From positions 1 through 64,000 of the forward strand of contig NZ_JAOWCB010000005.1 in the NCBI RefSeq assembly GCF_026420845.1: a DNA stretch of 64,000 nucleotides. The letters run 5' to 3'. Below, in pieces: positions 33,992 through 42,752 of this stretch (its first letter is position 1; every line of letters starts with the position of its first letter). A program made the translations under genes and the position numbers. Below the pieces are notes generated by a model. It did not search any database. It was not told the origin of the DNA and was given only the letters and a program-made list of their open reading frames with translations. Source of the stretch: Streptomyces sp. PR69. GTDB lineage: Bacteria > Actinomycetota > Actinomycetes > Streptomycetales > Streptomycetaceae.

Positions 33992-35227
33992 TCAGCGCAG
34001 AGCGCTCTTCGTCTGCCACTCCTCCCAGCTCAGATTCCACTCGCCATAGCCGTTGTTGAGCGCCTGAGTGCCCTTGGCGTCGTCGCCCGTGACCTCGAAG
34101 GGGTCGCCGATCTGAACGTTGTCGTAGACCCACTTGGCGTCGGCGTCGCTCATCCCGATGCAGCCGGAGCTCTTGTTCGCATTGCCGAAGTAGGCCGCGT
34201 TCCACGGGGCGGCGTGTGCATACATTCCGGACCAGGTCAGCCGCATCGAGTAGTCGACCATCTTGTCGTAGGCATTGCCGAGGCCGACCGTCTCGGAGCG
34301 CATATTGATCGTGCCCTCCTTCGACATCAGCACCGTCTTGCCGCGCCAGGAGGCCTTCTCGCCGCCCGGAGTGCCCGCCGACATCGGCACGTCCTTGACC
34401 TCCGCGCCGTCGCGCAGCAGCTTCAGCCGGTGGCCGTCCAGATCGATCTTGACGATCTGGTTCTTCCCGATGGTGAACGTCGTGGTGTAGTCACGGACGA
34501 ACCAGCCGCCTTCCGCGCCCGAGTCGACGCCGTTGAGATCGGCGTTCAGCGTCACCTCGGTGCCCGGCTGCCAGTACTTCTCGGGACGCCAGTCCACCCG
34601 GTCCTTGCCGGACCAGTCCTGCATCCAGCCCCACGACCCCTTGGTGTCGTTCGAGGTGGTGACCTTCAGCTGCTTCTCCACCGCGGCCTTGTTCTTCACC
34701 GGGTGGTCGAAGACGATCGACAGCGGCTGCCCGATGCCCACCGTCGTGTTCTTGCCGGGGGCCAGGGTCAGCTTGTTGACCTTCTCCGGCTCCGCGGTGG
34801 CGAATTCCGCGCTCGCGCTTCCGCCGTCCGCGTCCTTCGCCCGCACCGAGTACGCGGTGCCGGGCGCCGCACCGCGCTGAGACGTCCAGCTTCTGCCGTC
34901 CGCCGCTATCTTCCCCGCGAGCTGCGCGCCCTTGGAGTCGGTGACCGTGACCTCCGCGAGCCTGCCCTCGCCCAGCGTCACCTTCACCGGCTCGCCCGCC
35001 TTGGCCTGCTTGCCCGTCAGATTGACCGAGATCTCCGTCCGCTTCTTGCCGCCGGCGTTCGCCGCGCTGCCCGTGTCGGCGGAGGCGCCGCCGGAACACG
35101 CGGTCAGCGCCGCGGCCAGGGTCGCCGCCGAAGCGGCGAGAGCGGCGCGCGCGGCGCGGCCCGTACGGGCAGGGCGGCCGGGGCGGCGGCCACGGCGGGG
35201 GAGCGGGCGTATGCGGCTGAGGCTCAA
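33992..35227 (-). CDS. L,D-transpeptidase lipoprotein with Ig-like domains
   Basis: A 411-residue cell-wall cross-linking enzyme. A twin-Arg-rich n-region, hydrophobic core and lipobox LTAC are followed by two Ig-like domains (about 65-150 and 150-255) and the YkuD catalytic domain (VKIDLDGHRLKLLRDGAEVK, then YAHAAPWNAAYFGN and the catalytic Cys in KSSGCIGMSDADAKWVY). The catalytic motif is SSGCIGM rather than the common SHGCxR/N, as in several actinobacterial members. TTG 35227 is chosen for the good GGAGG 8 nt upstream. It is anchored outside the membrane. Confidence 0.93.
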   Translation of the reverse strand: MSLSRIRPLPRRGRRPGRPARTGRAARAALAASAATLAAALTACSGGASADTGSAANAGGKKRTEISVNLTGKQAKAGEPVKVTLGEGRLAEVTVTDSKGAQLAGKIAADGRSWTSQRGAAPGTAYSVRAKDADGGSASAEFATAEPEKVNKLTLAPGKNTTVGIGQPLSIVFDHPVKNKAAVEKQLKVTTSNDTKGSWGWMQDWSGKDRVDWRPEKYWQPGTEVTLNADLNGVDSGAEGGWFVRDYTTTFTIGKNQIVKIDLDGHRLKLLRDGAEVKDVPMSAGTPGGEKASWRGKTVLMSKEGTINMRSETVGLGNAYDKMVDYSMRLTWSGMYAHAAPWNAAYFGNANKSSGCIGMSDADAKWVYDNVQIGDPFEVTGDDAKGTQALNNGYGEWNLSWEEWQTKSALR

Positions 35228-35603
35228 CGGTCTACCTCCGATGGGATCTCGTTCTGAGATGAAGAGTCCTCATCGCAATGACTGGTTGCAGTACATGTGC
35301 GATTTCCCGGAAACTCCGGTGTGACAAGAAACGCAGAGGTTGAAGGACTTTGGCCCCCCTCGGCAGGGGCGGAAGTCCCGTCAGCCGCCCCGGCGCGGCC
35401 GGGCGCCGCCCAGCGCCCTGGCGCGCAAGGCGGCGTTTCGAGACAACGGCGCGCGGCCGCAATCCAGCCGAACTCCCCATGGCGACCCGGCCGAACGCGC
35501 CGGTGACACTCCCCGGGGCGCGCGAAATGCGCCAGCGGGCAACAGAAGGCCGTGCGTCCGGACTTGCCCGCCCGCGGCGTTGCGGCCAACGTGGTGGTGG
35601 CGT
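35228..35603. promoter_or_regulatory. divergent intergenic region with CCGGA palindrome
   Basis: No gene supported in 376 bp. An AT-richer part (35260-35340) should hold the L,D-transpeptidase promoter; it includes CCGGA-AAC-TCCGG (35307-35319), a perfect 13-bp palindrome, and TTGTCA on the minus strand nearby. The rest, up to the hydrolase start, is GC-rich with no feature I can name. Confidence 0.45.
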
Positions 35604-36401
35604 ATGACCGTGCCGGCGATCGGAGAAGCCGTGGCCCCCTTCCCCCTGCCTTACTCACTCCACGGTTCCGGCCCGCACAAAGTCATCGCCGTGCACGGCT
35701 GGCTCGCCGACCGCGCCGACTACGCCGCCACCCTGCCCGACCTCGACCGGGAGAGCTTCACCTACGTCTTCGTCGATCTGCGCGGATACGGCGAGGCGCG
35801 GGCCACCGCCGGTCAGTACAGCACCGCGGAAGGCGCGGCCGATCTCGTCGCGCTCGCCGACGGACTGGGCTGGCGGACCTTCTCGCTCATCGGCCACTCC
35901 ATGGGCGCGTCGGTCGCCCAGCGGGTCCTCGCGGTGTCGCCGGAGCGGGTCCGACGCCTCGTCGGGGTCTCGCCCGTGCCGGCGTGCGGGCTGAAGATGC
36001 CGCCCGGCCAGTGGGAGCTGTTCGCCTCGGCCGCGGAGAAGCCGGAGAACCGGCGGATCATCATCGACCGCACCACCGGCTCCTGCCGCCCCGCCGCCTG
36101 GCTGGACCGGATGGTCTACCGCTCGCAGACCCGCACCGACCCCAAGGCGTTCCGCGCCTGGCTCGACTCCTGGTCCGGTGAGGACTTCCGGACGAAAGTG
36201 GAGGGAGTCCGAACGCCCGCGCTTGCCGTGACCGGTGCGCTCGACCCGGCGATCACCGCGGACCTCATGCGGCAGACCTGGATGCGCTGCTACCCGGAGG
36301 CGGAGCTGGCGGAGCTCGGCTGCGCGGGGCACTACGCCATGGACGAGACGCCGCTGCAACTCGTCCGCACGGTCGAGGACTTCCTGCGCGCGGACGGCTG
36401 A
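35604..36401 (+). CDS. alpha/beta hydrolase
   Basis: A 265-residue cytoplasmic alpha/beta hydrolase: oxyanion motif AVHGWLADRADYA near residue 27, nucleophile elbow IGHSMGASVAQR near residue 98, catalytic Asp region TGALDPAIT and His in LGCAGHYAMDE. ATG 35604 is chosen because the longer frame upstream has no conserved sequence. A P450 follows after 18 bp, so the two probably act on the same substrate (ester or lactone cleavage plus hydroxylation), but the substrate is unknown. Confidence 0.88.
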   Translation: MTVPAIGEAVAPFPLPYSLHGSGPHKVIAVHGWLADRADYAATLPDLDRESFTYVFVDLRGYGEARATAGQYSTAEGAADLVALADGLGWRTFSLIGHSMGASVAQRVLAVSPERVRRLVGVSPVPACGLKMPPGQWELFASAAEKPENRRIIIDRTTGSCRPAAWLDRMVYRSQTRTDPKAFRAWLDSWSGEDFRTKVEGVRTPALAVTGALDPAITADLMRQTWMRCYPEAELAELGCAGHYAMDETPLQLVRTVEDFLRADG

Positions 36402-36419
36402 GGCGCACCCGGCGGCGTG

Positions 36420-37741
36420 ATGATGTCATCTGGACCTCCCGGGTCTCCCGAGCCTGCGGGTTCTCCCGAGCCTGTCGAGCCTGTCGGGTCTCCCGGTCCT
36501 CCTGGTTCTCCTGGTTCTCCCGACGTCTTCGACCCGCGGATCTACGGGCGCGGGCTGCCGCATGAGACCTTCGCATGGCTGCGCGCACACCGGCCCGTGT
36601 GCTGGCAGGAGGAGTACGAGGTGCTCGGCTGGCCGTCCGGACCCGGCTTCTGGGCGGTGACCCGCCATGCCGACGTGGTGCGGGTGCTCAGGGACTCCGC
36701 CGCCTTCTCCTCGTACCTCGGCGCCACCCAGATCCGCGATCCCGACCCCGCCGATCTGCCCTTCATCCGCCGCATGATGCTCAATCAGGATCCCCCGGCC
36801 CACGGCCGGCTGCGCCGGCTGGTCAGCCGTGCCTTCACACCGGGGCGGACCGGCCGCTTCGAGGCGGCGGCACGCGAACGCGCCAGGACGCTGCTCGCCG
36901 CGGCGCGGGACGCGGGGCCCGTCGTCGATCTGGTCAAGACCGTCACCGACGACTACGCCCTGCTCAACCTCGCCGACCTCCTCGGCGTCCCCGAGAGCGA
37001 CCGCGGGGCGCTGCTCGACTGGACCGAACGGGTCATCGCCTACCAGGACCCCGAGTCCCCGCCCGTCGTGGACGCCGACGGCAGACCCGTCAATCCGCGC
37101 TCGCCCGCCATGCTGGAGGAGATGTTCGCCTACGCCAGGCAGCTCGCCGCGCACAAGCGGACCGCACCCGGCGACGATCTGATGACCGTGCTCGCCCAGT
37201 CGGAGCTGTCGGACGGGGAGCTGGAGATGTTCTTCTTCCTGCTCACCGTCGCCGGGAACGACACCGTCCGCAGCGCCGCGCCCGGCGGCTTCCTGGTGCT
37301 CGCCGGCCGGCCGGACGAACAGCGCGGACTGCGCGCCGGCCGGGTGAGCCCGCAGAGCGCCGTCGAAGAGCTGCTGCGCTGGCATCCGCCCGTGCTGTCC
37401 TTCCGCAGGACCGCCGCGTACGACACCGAGCTGGCCGGGCAGCCGATCCGCGCGGGCGACAAGGTCGTCGTCTTCCACGCCTCCGCCAACTACGACGACG
37501 CCGTCTTCACCGACCCGCTCCGGCTGGACCTGGCCCGCACCCCCAACCCCCATGTCTCCTTCGGAGACGGGCCCCATGTGTGTCTGGGCGCGCACTTCGC
37601 CCGGCTCCAGCTGCGGGTCCTCCACGAGGAGGCGATCCGCGCGCTGCCCTCCTCGCACCCGCGGACACCCCGCCGCGCCGTCTCGTCTCCAACTTCATCA
37701 ACGGCCTCACATCGCTGCCGCTGGCTCTGGGCGCGGGGTGA
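36420..37741 (+). pseudogene. cytochrome P450 with frameshifted C-terminus
   Basis: P450 with a Gly/Ser/Pro-rich N-terminal tail, then the fold from DPRIYGRGLPHETFAWLR: I-helix LTVAGNDTVRSA (Asn-Asp in place of His-Glu), ExxR in EELLRWHPPV, and heme loop FGDGPHVCLGAHFARLQLR, resembling the CYP124/125/142 group. Near 37645, after HEEAIRALP, the expected ending (RRLVSNFINGLTSLPLALGA-like) is found in the -1 frame and ends at 37741. The frame as read continues with unrelated Arg-rich sequence to 37850. One missing base explains this. All catalytic parts precede the break, so the product could still fold. Confidence 0.82.
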
Positions 37742-37888
37742 GCGCCTCTCTCGTCACAGCCGACGCGCGCGCTTACGCCAGCCGCGACCACGCCGAGGTG
37801 CGCGTCCGCTTACTCCGTACGGCGGGTATGGCGAGAAGATCGTCATATAACCGGGTAAGGACCTGTTTCTCCAGAGAAAGGGTCCTTG

Positions 37889-38656
37889 GTGCGCACTCGA
37901 AGAACCGCTCTCGCCGTCGCCGGCGGCGCCGTCCTGCTGGCCGTCGCAGCCTTGCCCGCCGCCGCCCTGCCCGCGGTGGCCCCGCCCGAGCCGGGACCCT
38001 GGTCCTACCGGACCGCCGACCTGGCCGAGGACGACCGCTGGGCGGAGGAGCGTGAAGAAGGAACCGCCGCCGCCCCGGCCGAGGCGAGAGCCCTGCTCGC
38101 CAAGGTCCAGCGGTGTCGGCAGATCTCCAAGGGGAAATACCGCAAGGACGCGGGGGCGCGGGCGGACATCCCGGTGTGCGGGACGGACGGGGCGGTCTTC
38201 TGGAAGGCCGACATGGACATCGACTGCGACGGGGTGCCCACGGCGAAGTGCAACAGCCGGACGGACCCGTGGTTCCACGCCACGACGGCCTTCCGGCAGT
38301 CCGACGGCCGCCATCTGAACGCCGAGAAGCTGCCGTTCATCGTGGTGCCCGCGCCCAGCCGCATCTGGGACTACCGCGCGCACGGCATCCGGGGCGGGTC
38401 GGCCGCGGCGGTGATCTACCGGGACCGCGTCCAGTACGCGGTGGTGGGGGACACCGGGCCGACCACCGTCATCGGCGAGGCGTCCTACGCCGCGGCCAAG
38501 GCGCTGGGGATCGACCCGGACCCCCGGGGCGGGGGAGTGCCGTCCGGAGTGACGTACATCGTCTTCAAGAACACACGGGTTTCCCCGATCGAGGACCGGG
38601 CGGAGGCGGCGCGGGTGGGGGCGGCGATGGCGGCGGGATTCCTGGCGGACGAGTGA
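37889..38656 (+). CDS. secreted GH75 chitosanase
   Basis: A protein of about 256 residues with a Sec signal peptide (ALAVAGGAVLLAVAALPAAA), then a glycoside hydrolase family 75 domain: VCGTDGAVFWKADMDIDCDG (acidic substrate-cleft residues), AFRQSDGRHLNAEKLPFIVV, YAVVGDTGPTTVIGEASYAA. It hydrolyses beta-1,4-glucosamine chains outside the cell. GTG 37889 and TTG 37886 are both possible after AGAAAGG. Convergent with map. Confidence 0.88.
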   Translation: MRTRRTALAVAGGAVLLAVAALPAAALPAVAPPEPGPWSYRTADLAEDDRWAEEREEGTAAAPAEARALLAKVQRCRQISKGKYRKDAGARADIPVCGTDGAVFWKADMDIDCDGVPTAKCNSRTDPWFHATTAFRQSDGRHLNAEKLPFIVVPAPSRIWDYRAHGIRGGSAAAVIYRDRVQYAVVGDTGPTTVIGEASYAAAKALGIDPDPRGGGVPSGVTYIVFKNTRVSPIEDRAEAARVGAAMAAGFLADE

Positions 38657-38881
38657 CGCCGCCGCGGCGTGCGGGGGCTTCGCCCTGTGCGGTTCTTCGC
38701 TCCGTGCGGCCCTTCGCTCCGTGCCCCGGGGTTTCCCGGGCGGGTCCGCCCTCGTTGGGGGCACGTTCCCCTCCGGCCCGGGCGGCTTCGGTCACCCGGC
38801 CCCAGTGCACCGGACAGGTGCTGGGTACGCGGGGTCTCCGGCGCCTGCCCGGGCCATGGGCATCCCGCACGTGACCGGGGG
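38657..38881. other. convergent intergenic region with short repeats
   Basis: No gene. The sequence CTTCGCTCCGTGC occurs twice (about 38696 and 38713), and GTGACC-GGG-GGTCAC (38871-38885) is a perfect palindrome overlapping the map stop codon, a candidate terminator. Confidence 0.45.
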
Positions 38882-39649
38882 TCACAGGGCTGTGAGGATC
38901 CTCGGGCCGGAGGCGGTGACGGCGACGGTGTGCTCCGCGTGGGCCGCGCGCGTCCCGTCTGCCGTGCGGACCGTCCAGCCGTCCCCCGCCGTACGGCATC
39001 CGTCGCCCCCGCCCGCGATGAGCATCGGCTCGATGGCCAGCACCATGCCGTGGCGCAACGGCATGCCCCGACCCGCGCGCCCCTCGTTCGGCACCGCCGG
39101 GTCCTCGTGCATCCGCCGTCCCACCCCGTGGCCGCCCATCCCCGCCGGGATGCCATAGCCGGCTCGCCGGCACACCTGCCCGACCGCATGGGCGATGTCC
39201 CCCACGCGGTTGCCGACGACCGCCGCCGCCATGCCCGCGGCCAGCGCCTCCTCGGCGGTCCTGATCAGCCGTTCGTCCTCCGGGCGGCCCCGCCCCACGG
39301 TGAAGCTGACCGCCGCGTCGCCGGCCCAGCCGTCCAGCACCGCCCCGCAGTCCACGCTCACCAGGTCGCCGTCGCGCAGCCGGTATCCGCCGGGGACGCC
39401 GTGCACGATCGCGTCGTTCACCGATGTGCACACGACGGCGGGGAAGGGCGTCGGCGCCCAGCCAGGGTGATATCCGAGGAACGGCGACTCCGCCCCGGCC
39501 TCGGCCAGCACCCGCCGCGCCGCCCGGTCCAGCTCCCGCAGGCCGACCCCCGGCGCGGCGGCCTCCCGCGCCGCGGCCAGCGCCCGCGCCACTGTCCGGC
39601 CCGCTTCCCGCATCGCCTCGATCGACGCATCGCTCTTCAGCTCCACCAC
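38882..39649 (-). CDS. map: type I methionine aminopeptidase
   Basis: A 255-residue metalloprotease removing initiator Met from nascent proteins. Metal ligands are visible: IVHGVPGGYRL, DLVSVDCGAVLDGWAGDAAV (two Asp), GMGGHGVGRRMHEDPAVPN (His), LAIEPML (Glu) and AHAEHTVAV (Glu). Streptomyces have several map genes; this one is paired with a divergent small XRE regulator, suggesting a conditional copy. The frame is open to ATG 39685, but GGTGGAGG before GTG 39649 and the family start VVELKSD favour 39649. Confidence 0.9.
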   Translation of the reverse strand: MVELKSDASIEAMREAGRTVARALAAAREAAAPGVGLRELDRAARRVLAEAGAESPFLGYHPGWAPTPFPAVVCTSVNDAIVHGVPGGYRLRDGDLVSVDCGAVLDGWAGDAAVSFTVGRGRPEDERLIRTAEEALAAGMAAAVVGNRVGDIAHAVGQVCRRAGYGIPAGMGGHGVGRRMHEDPAVPNEGRAGRGMPLRHGMVLAIEPMLIAGGGDGCRTAGDGWTVRTADGTRAAHAEHTVAVTASGPRILTAL

Positions 39650-39684
39650 GTCCACGCCTCCACCGATGAGATCACCGTTATTCA

Positions 39685-39715
39685 AATACCGGGATAAGAA
39701 TACCGTGATTAGAAT
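39685..39715. promoter_or_regulatory. tandem operator and leaderless XRE promoter
   Basis: Two adjoining 14-bp direct repeats, AATACCGGGATAAG (39685-39698) and AATACCGTGATTAG (39699-39712), 12 of 14 identical, in the map/XRE intergenic region. The second copy overlaps TAGAAT (39710-39715), the -10 hexamer 6 nt before the XRE start. This is the expected layout for autoregulation by the XRE protein and control of map. Confidence 0.6.
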
Positions 39716-39721
39716 CGGGTC

Positions 39722-39985
39722 ATGGTGCGCACCCCACTCACCCCCGAAGAACGCGAACGCGGCGAGCGGCTCGGGCGGCTGCTGCGCGAGGCCCGTGAGG
39801 CGAGCGGTGGCCGGAGCATGGCCGAGGTCGCCGCGGCGGCGGGGATCTCCGCCGAGACTCTGCGCAAGATCGAGACCGGCAGGGCGCCGACACCGGCGTT
39901 CTTCACGGTGGCGGCGCTTGCGTCGGCGCTGGGGTTGTCCATGGACGACTTGGCCGCCCGATGCGTGCTTGCGCCTGCCGGCTAG
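39722..39985 (+). CDS. small XRE-family helix-turn-helix regulator
   Basis: An 87-residue Cro/CI-type protein: EERERGERLGRLLREAREAS, helix-turn-helix SMAEVAAAAGISAETLRKIE and the dimer helix FFTVAALASALGLSMDDLAA. It consists of the DNA-binding domain only. ATG 39722 is 6 nt after TAGAAT (leaderless). It probably regulates itself and the divergent map gene through the 14-bp direct repeats. Confidence 0.9.
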   Translation: MVRTPLTPEERERGERLGRLLREAREASGGRSMAEVAAAAGISAETLRKIETGRAPTPAFFTVAALASALGLSMDDLAARCVLAPAG

Positions 39986-40235
39986 GGGTGGGGGTCCGCC
40001 CGGACGGGCTCTTTTGAGCCTCGCCGGCGATTGAGGCGCGGGGGGCAGAAATCCAGCCTCTCCGGCGTTTGAGGAGCGGGGGTCCGGGGGCGGAGCCCCC
40101 GGTTAAGGAGCCCGTCCTCTCCGCGCCGCGCCGCCGTCCGTAGGCGTCTGGGAGCCCATCCGAAAACGCCGCGTAGCCGTCCTGTAACACGGATGCGGTC
40201 CAATGCCTGCGGTTCCAACGAGGGCAGGGACGGCG
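39986..40235. repeat. intergenic repeat block with hairpin
   Basis: Contains the modules CCGGCGATTGAGGCGCGGGG, CCGGCGTTTGAGGAGCGGGG and the hairpin CCGGGGGC-GGA-GCCCCCGG (40084-40102), likely the XRE terminator. The remaining 130 bp leads to the next gene without recognisable sites other than AGGGCAGGGA before ATG 40236. Confidence 0.65.
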
Positions 40236-41681
40236 ATGACAGAACATCAACTCCCGCTGGAAACGCAGGTTTTCGCGCGGTACCTCAGTGAGCTGACGGC
40301 GCTGCTCGACGAGTCCGCCGGCTGGTGCGGCGTCTTCTGGCAGCGCGATCCCGGCGGCATGCGGGCCTGTCTCGACGGCGTCGAGGTTCCGCCGTGGGAT
40401 GTGGTGGAGGCCCTGCTGCACGACCTCGCGGGGGTCAGGGGCGCGGAGGCCGCAGAGCTCGCGTCCGTACGTGCGCGGGAGCTGCACTCCGCGGCGGCCG
40501 CGGCGTACGACCGGCTGCCAGGGGGCCGCGAGGCGCTGGTGGAGCGGCTGGAGCTGATGCTCCGTGAACAGACGTATGCCGCGGACCGTGCGGAGGAGCT
40601 GCTGCGCCGGATGGGCGCGGAGCCGGACGGCGGGCCTGAGGCCGAACGGCTCGCGACGGACCTGGCCTGGGCGCGTGACGACCATGCACGGGCCACCGCC
40701 CGAGTCGCGGAGTTCCGCGGCCGCCTCGCCGCCCACCGGGATGAGGCGGGCCCCACGGCCGCCACAGCCCCGACGCTGGGCGCGCCCGCGCCGTCCGCGC
40801 CCGCGCCGTCCGCGCCCGAGCCCTCTGCGCACCAATCCTCCGACTGGTTCCGCCCCGCACGGCCCGACCCGGAGGCTCAGCGCGAGCCGGAGGCCAAACC
40901 GCATCCCCAGCCCCAGCCTCAGCTTCAGCCGGACTCCGGGCCTCGCGCCGAGCCCGCACGCTCCCGCAAGCCGCGGCGGCCTCGCGGAGCCAGGTACGCC
41001 GGGATGGAGGCGGAGGCGGCGGATGACGCGTCGCCGGAGGGGGCCGCCGCCGTGCCCGTGCTGCCGGCCGCTCCGTCCGCGACCCCGCGCGGCGCACGCT
41101 TCGGCGGCTCCCCGGCCGACGCTCCCGCGCCCGCCGCGCCACCCGTCCCCGACGCCGCCCGGCACGCCGCCCGGGAGACCGTCGCCGCCCTCGGGCGGCT
41201 CCGCGCGGAGGGCCGCAGCGGCGAAGCGCACGTCGTTCTCTGCGAGGCCGCCGCCCGCCCCGCCGACTGGCTCCCCGTGTTCGCCGCGGAGCTGTGCCGC
41301 GCGGGCCTCTCCGCCGACTGGGCGACCCTTCTGTGGGAGGCCGCCTCGCAGCCCGCCCCGCGGCTCGCGGCGGCCGCCTCGGCCCTGGCCGCGGCCGGCC
41401 GGGCCGACGACAGCCGTCAGCTCCTGCGCCAGGGCGTCGCGCGCCCGGCGGCCGACATCGCCGCCGCGGCGCTGGCGCTGGAAGACGAGGGCGGCGGGCC
41501 CGAGGCCCATGCGCTGCTCACCGCGTTCGCTCGGAGCCGTACGCCCGAGGAGACCGCGAGCATCGCCGAGACCGCTCCGCGGCGGCTGGTGCCGCGTCTG
41601 CTCGACGCCGCCCGCGCGGTCTCCGCGGCACGCGAGCGCGATCTGGTGCACGCGCTGCGCGTGGCGGGCCATCTCGCCTGA
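40236..41681 (+). CDS. large helical protein of unknown function
   Basis: A 481-residue protein in three parts. The N-terminal part (about 1-180) is helical and coiled-coil-like (LASVRARELHSAAAAAYDRL, LVERLELMLREQTYAADRAE). A middle disordered region (about 180-310) is Pro/Gln/Arg-rich with PQPQPQLQP. The C-terminal part (about 315-480) is Ala-rich and looks like repeated helical pairs, HEAT/TPR-like (RLRAEGRSGEAHVVLCEAAA, LAAAGRADDSRQLLRQGVAR). No signal peptide or membrane helix. Codon use matches the neighbours, so it is a real gene. It stands alone. Confidence 0.75.
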   Translation: MTEHQLPLETQVFARYLSELTALLDESAGWCGVFWQRDPGGMRACLDGVEVPPWDVVEALLHDLAGVRGAEAAELASVRARELHSAAAAAYDRLPGGREALVERLELMLREQTYAADRAEELLRRMGAEPDGGPEAERLATDLAWARDDHARATARVAEFRGRLAAHRDEAGPTAATAPTLGAPAPSAPAPSAPEPSAHQSSDWFRPARPDPEAQREPEAKPHPQPQPQLQPDSGPRAEPARSRKPRRPRGARYAGMEAEAADDASPEGAAAVPVLPAAPSATPRGARFGGSPADAPAPAAPPVPDAARHAARETVAALGRLRAEGRSGEAHVVLCEAAARPADWLPVFAAELCRAGLSADWATLLWEAASQPAPRLAAAASALAAAGRADDSRQLLRQGVARPAADIAAAALALEDEGGGPEAHALLTAFARSRTPEETASIAETAPRRLVPRLLDAARAVSAARERDLVHALRVAGHLA

Positions 41682-41853
41682 AGGCCGCCGGCCCGCCGGA
41701 CAGTCAGGCCACAGCCCATCAGTGCGTCCGGCCCGCTGACGGACTCCGCCCATCCATGCTCACCCCTGACCGATCCGCGTCGAAACATGATCGACTCGGC
41801 GGGTTAACGACGATGGTCTTGCCCCGCTGTGTGACGGGGCTTACGTTCTCCTC

Positions 41854-41876
41854 CTACGCACTGTCTACGTGCGTAG
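41854..41876. promoter_or_regulatory. operator candidate upstream of the pyrimidine/hydantoin operon
   Basis: Perfect inverted repeat with 8-bp arms CTACGCAC and GTGCGTAG separated by TGTCTAC, 34 bp before the first gene of the operon. A dyad of this size fits a dimeric regulator; no candidate regulator is encoded next to it, so it would act from elsewhere in the genome. Confidence 0.6.
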
Positions 41877-41909
41877 AGGCTCTCTGACGCGCCGTCGAAG
41901 GAGCGACCC

Positions 41910-42752
41910 ATGGCCCAAGTCGTACGCGCCGCGCTCGTCCAGGCCACCTGGACCGGCGACACCGAATCCATGATCGCCAAGCATGAGGAACACGCCCGCG
42001 AGGCGGCCCGGCAGGGCGCCAAGGTCATCGGCTTCCAAGAGGTCTTCAACGCACCGTACTTCTGCCAGGTCCAGGATCCGGAGCACTACCGCTGGGCCGA
42101 GCCGGTCCCCGACGGCCCTACCGTACGCCGGATGCAGGCGCTCGCCCGCGAGACAGGCATGGTGATCGTCGTCCCGGTCTTCGAGATCGAGGGCGCCGGC
42201 TTCTACTACAACACCGCGGCCGTCATTGACGCTGACGGCTCCTACCTCGGCAAATACCGCAAGCACCATATCCCGCAGGTGAAGGGCTTCTGGGAGAAGT
42301 TCTACTTCCGGCCCGGCAACGCCGGATGGCCTGTGTTCGACACCGCCGTCGGCAAGGTCGGCGTCTACATCTGCTACGACCGCCATTTCCCGGAGGGCTG
42401 GCGGCAGCTCGGTCTGGCCGGCGCCCAGCTGGTCTACAACCCCTCCGCCACCTCCCGCGGTCTGTCCGCCTATCTCTGGCAGCTCGAACAGCCCGCGGCC
42501 GCCGTCGCCAACGAGTACTTCATCGCCGCCATCAACCGCGTCGGCCAGGAGGAGTACGGCGACAACGACTTCTACGGCACCAGCTACTTCGTCGATCCGC
42601 GCGGCCAGTTCGTCGGCGAGGTAGCCAGCGACAAGGAGGAGGAACTGGTCGTCAGGGACCTCGACTTCGACCTCATCGACGAAGTGCGACAGCAGTGGGC
42701 GTTCTACCGGGACCGCAGGCCCGACGCATACGAGGGGCTGGTGCGGCCGTGA
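41910..42752 (+). CDS. nitrilase-superfamily amidohydrolase (beta-ureidopropionase-like)
   Basis: A 280-residue carbon-nitrogen hydrolase with the Glu-Lys-Cys triad visible: Glu in IGFQEVFNAPYF, Lys in GKYRKHHIPQ, Cys in VYICYDRHFPEGW. By context it hydrolyses N-carbamoyl-beta-alanine (or a related carbamoyl amino acid) made by the dihydropyrimidinase, releasing ammonia and CO2. N-carbamoylputrescine amidase is the main alternative by sequence. ATG 41910 has AAGGAGCG upstream. It is the first gene of a five-gene operon. Confidence 0.9.
   Translation: MAQVVRAALVQATWTGDTESMIAKHEEHAREAARQGAKVIGFQEVFNAPYFCQVQDPEHYRWAEPVPDGPTVRRMQALARETGMVIVVPVFEIEGAGFYYNTAAVIDADGSYLGKYRKHHIPQVKGFWEKFYFRPGNAGWPVFDTAVGKVGVYICYDRHFPEGWRQLGLAGAQLVYNPSATSRGLSAYLWQLEQPAAAVANEYFIAAINRVGQEEYGDNDFYGTSYFVDPRGQFVGEVASDKEEELVVRDLDFDLIDEVRQQWAFYRDRRPDAYEGLVRP

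Noticed and set aside
35228..35658. 144-residue minus-strand frame upstream of the L,D-transpeptidase
   Set aside because: It lacks a ribosome site, is Arg/Pro/Gly-rich, overlaps the likely promoter and has no recognisable domain.
37640..37660. Programmed -1 frameshift in the P450
   Set aside because: No slippery heptamer or downstream structure typical for programmed frameshifting is visible; a single-base deletion or sequencing error is simpler.
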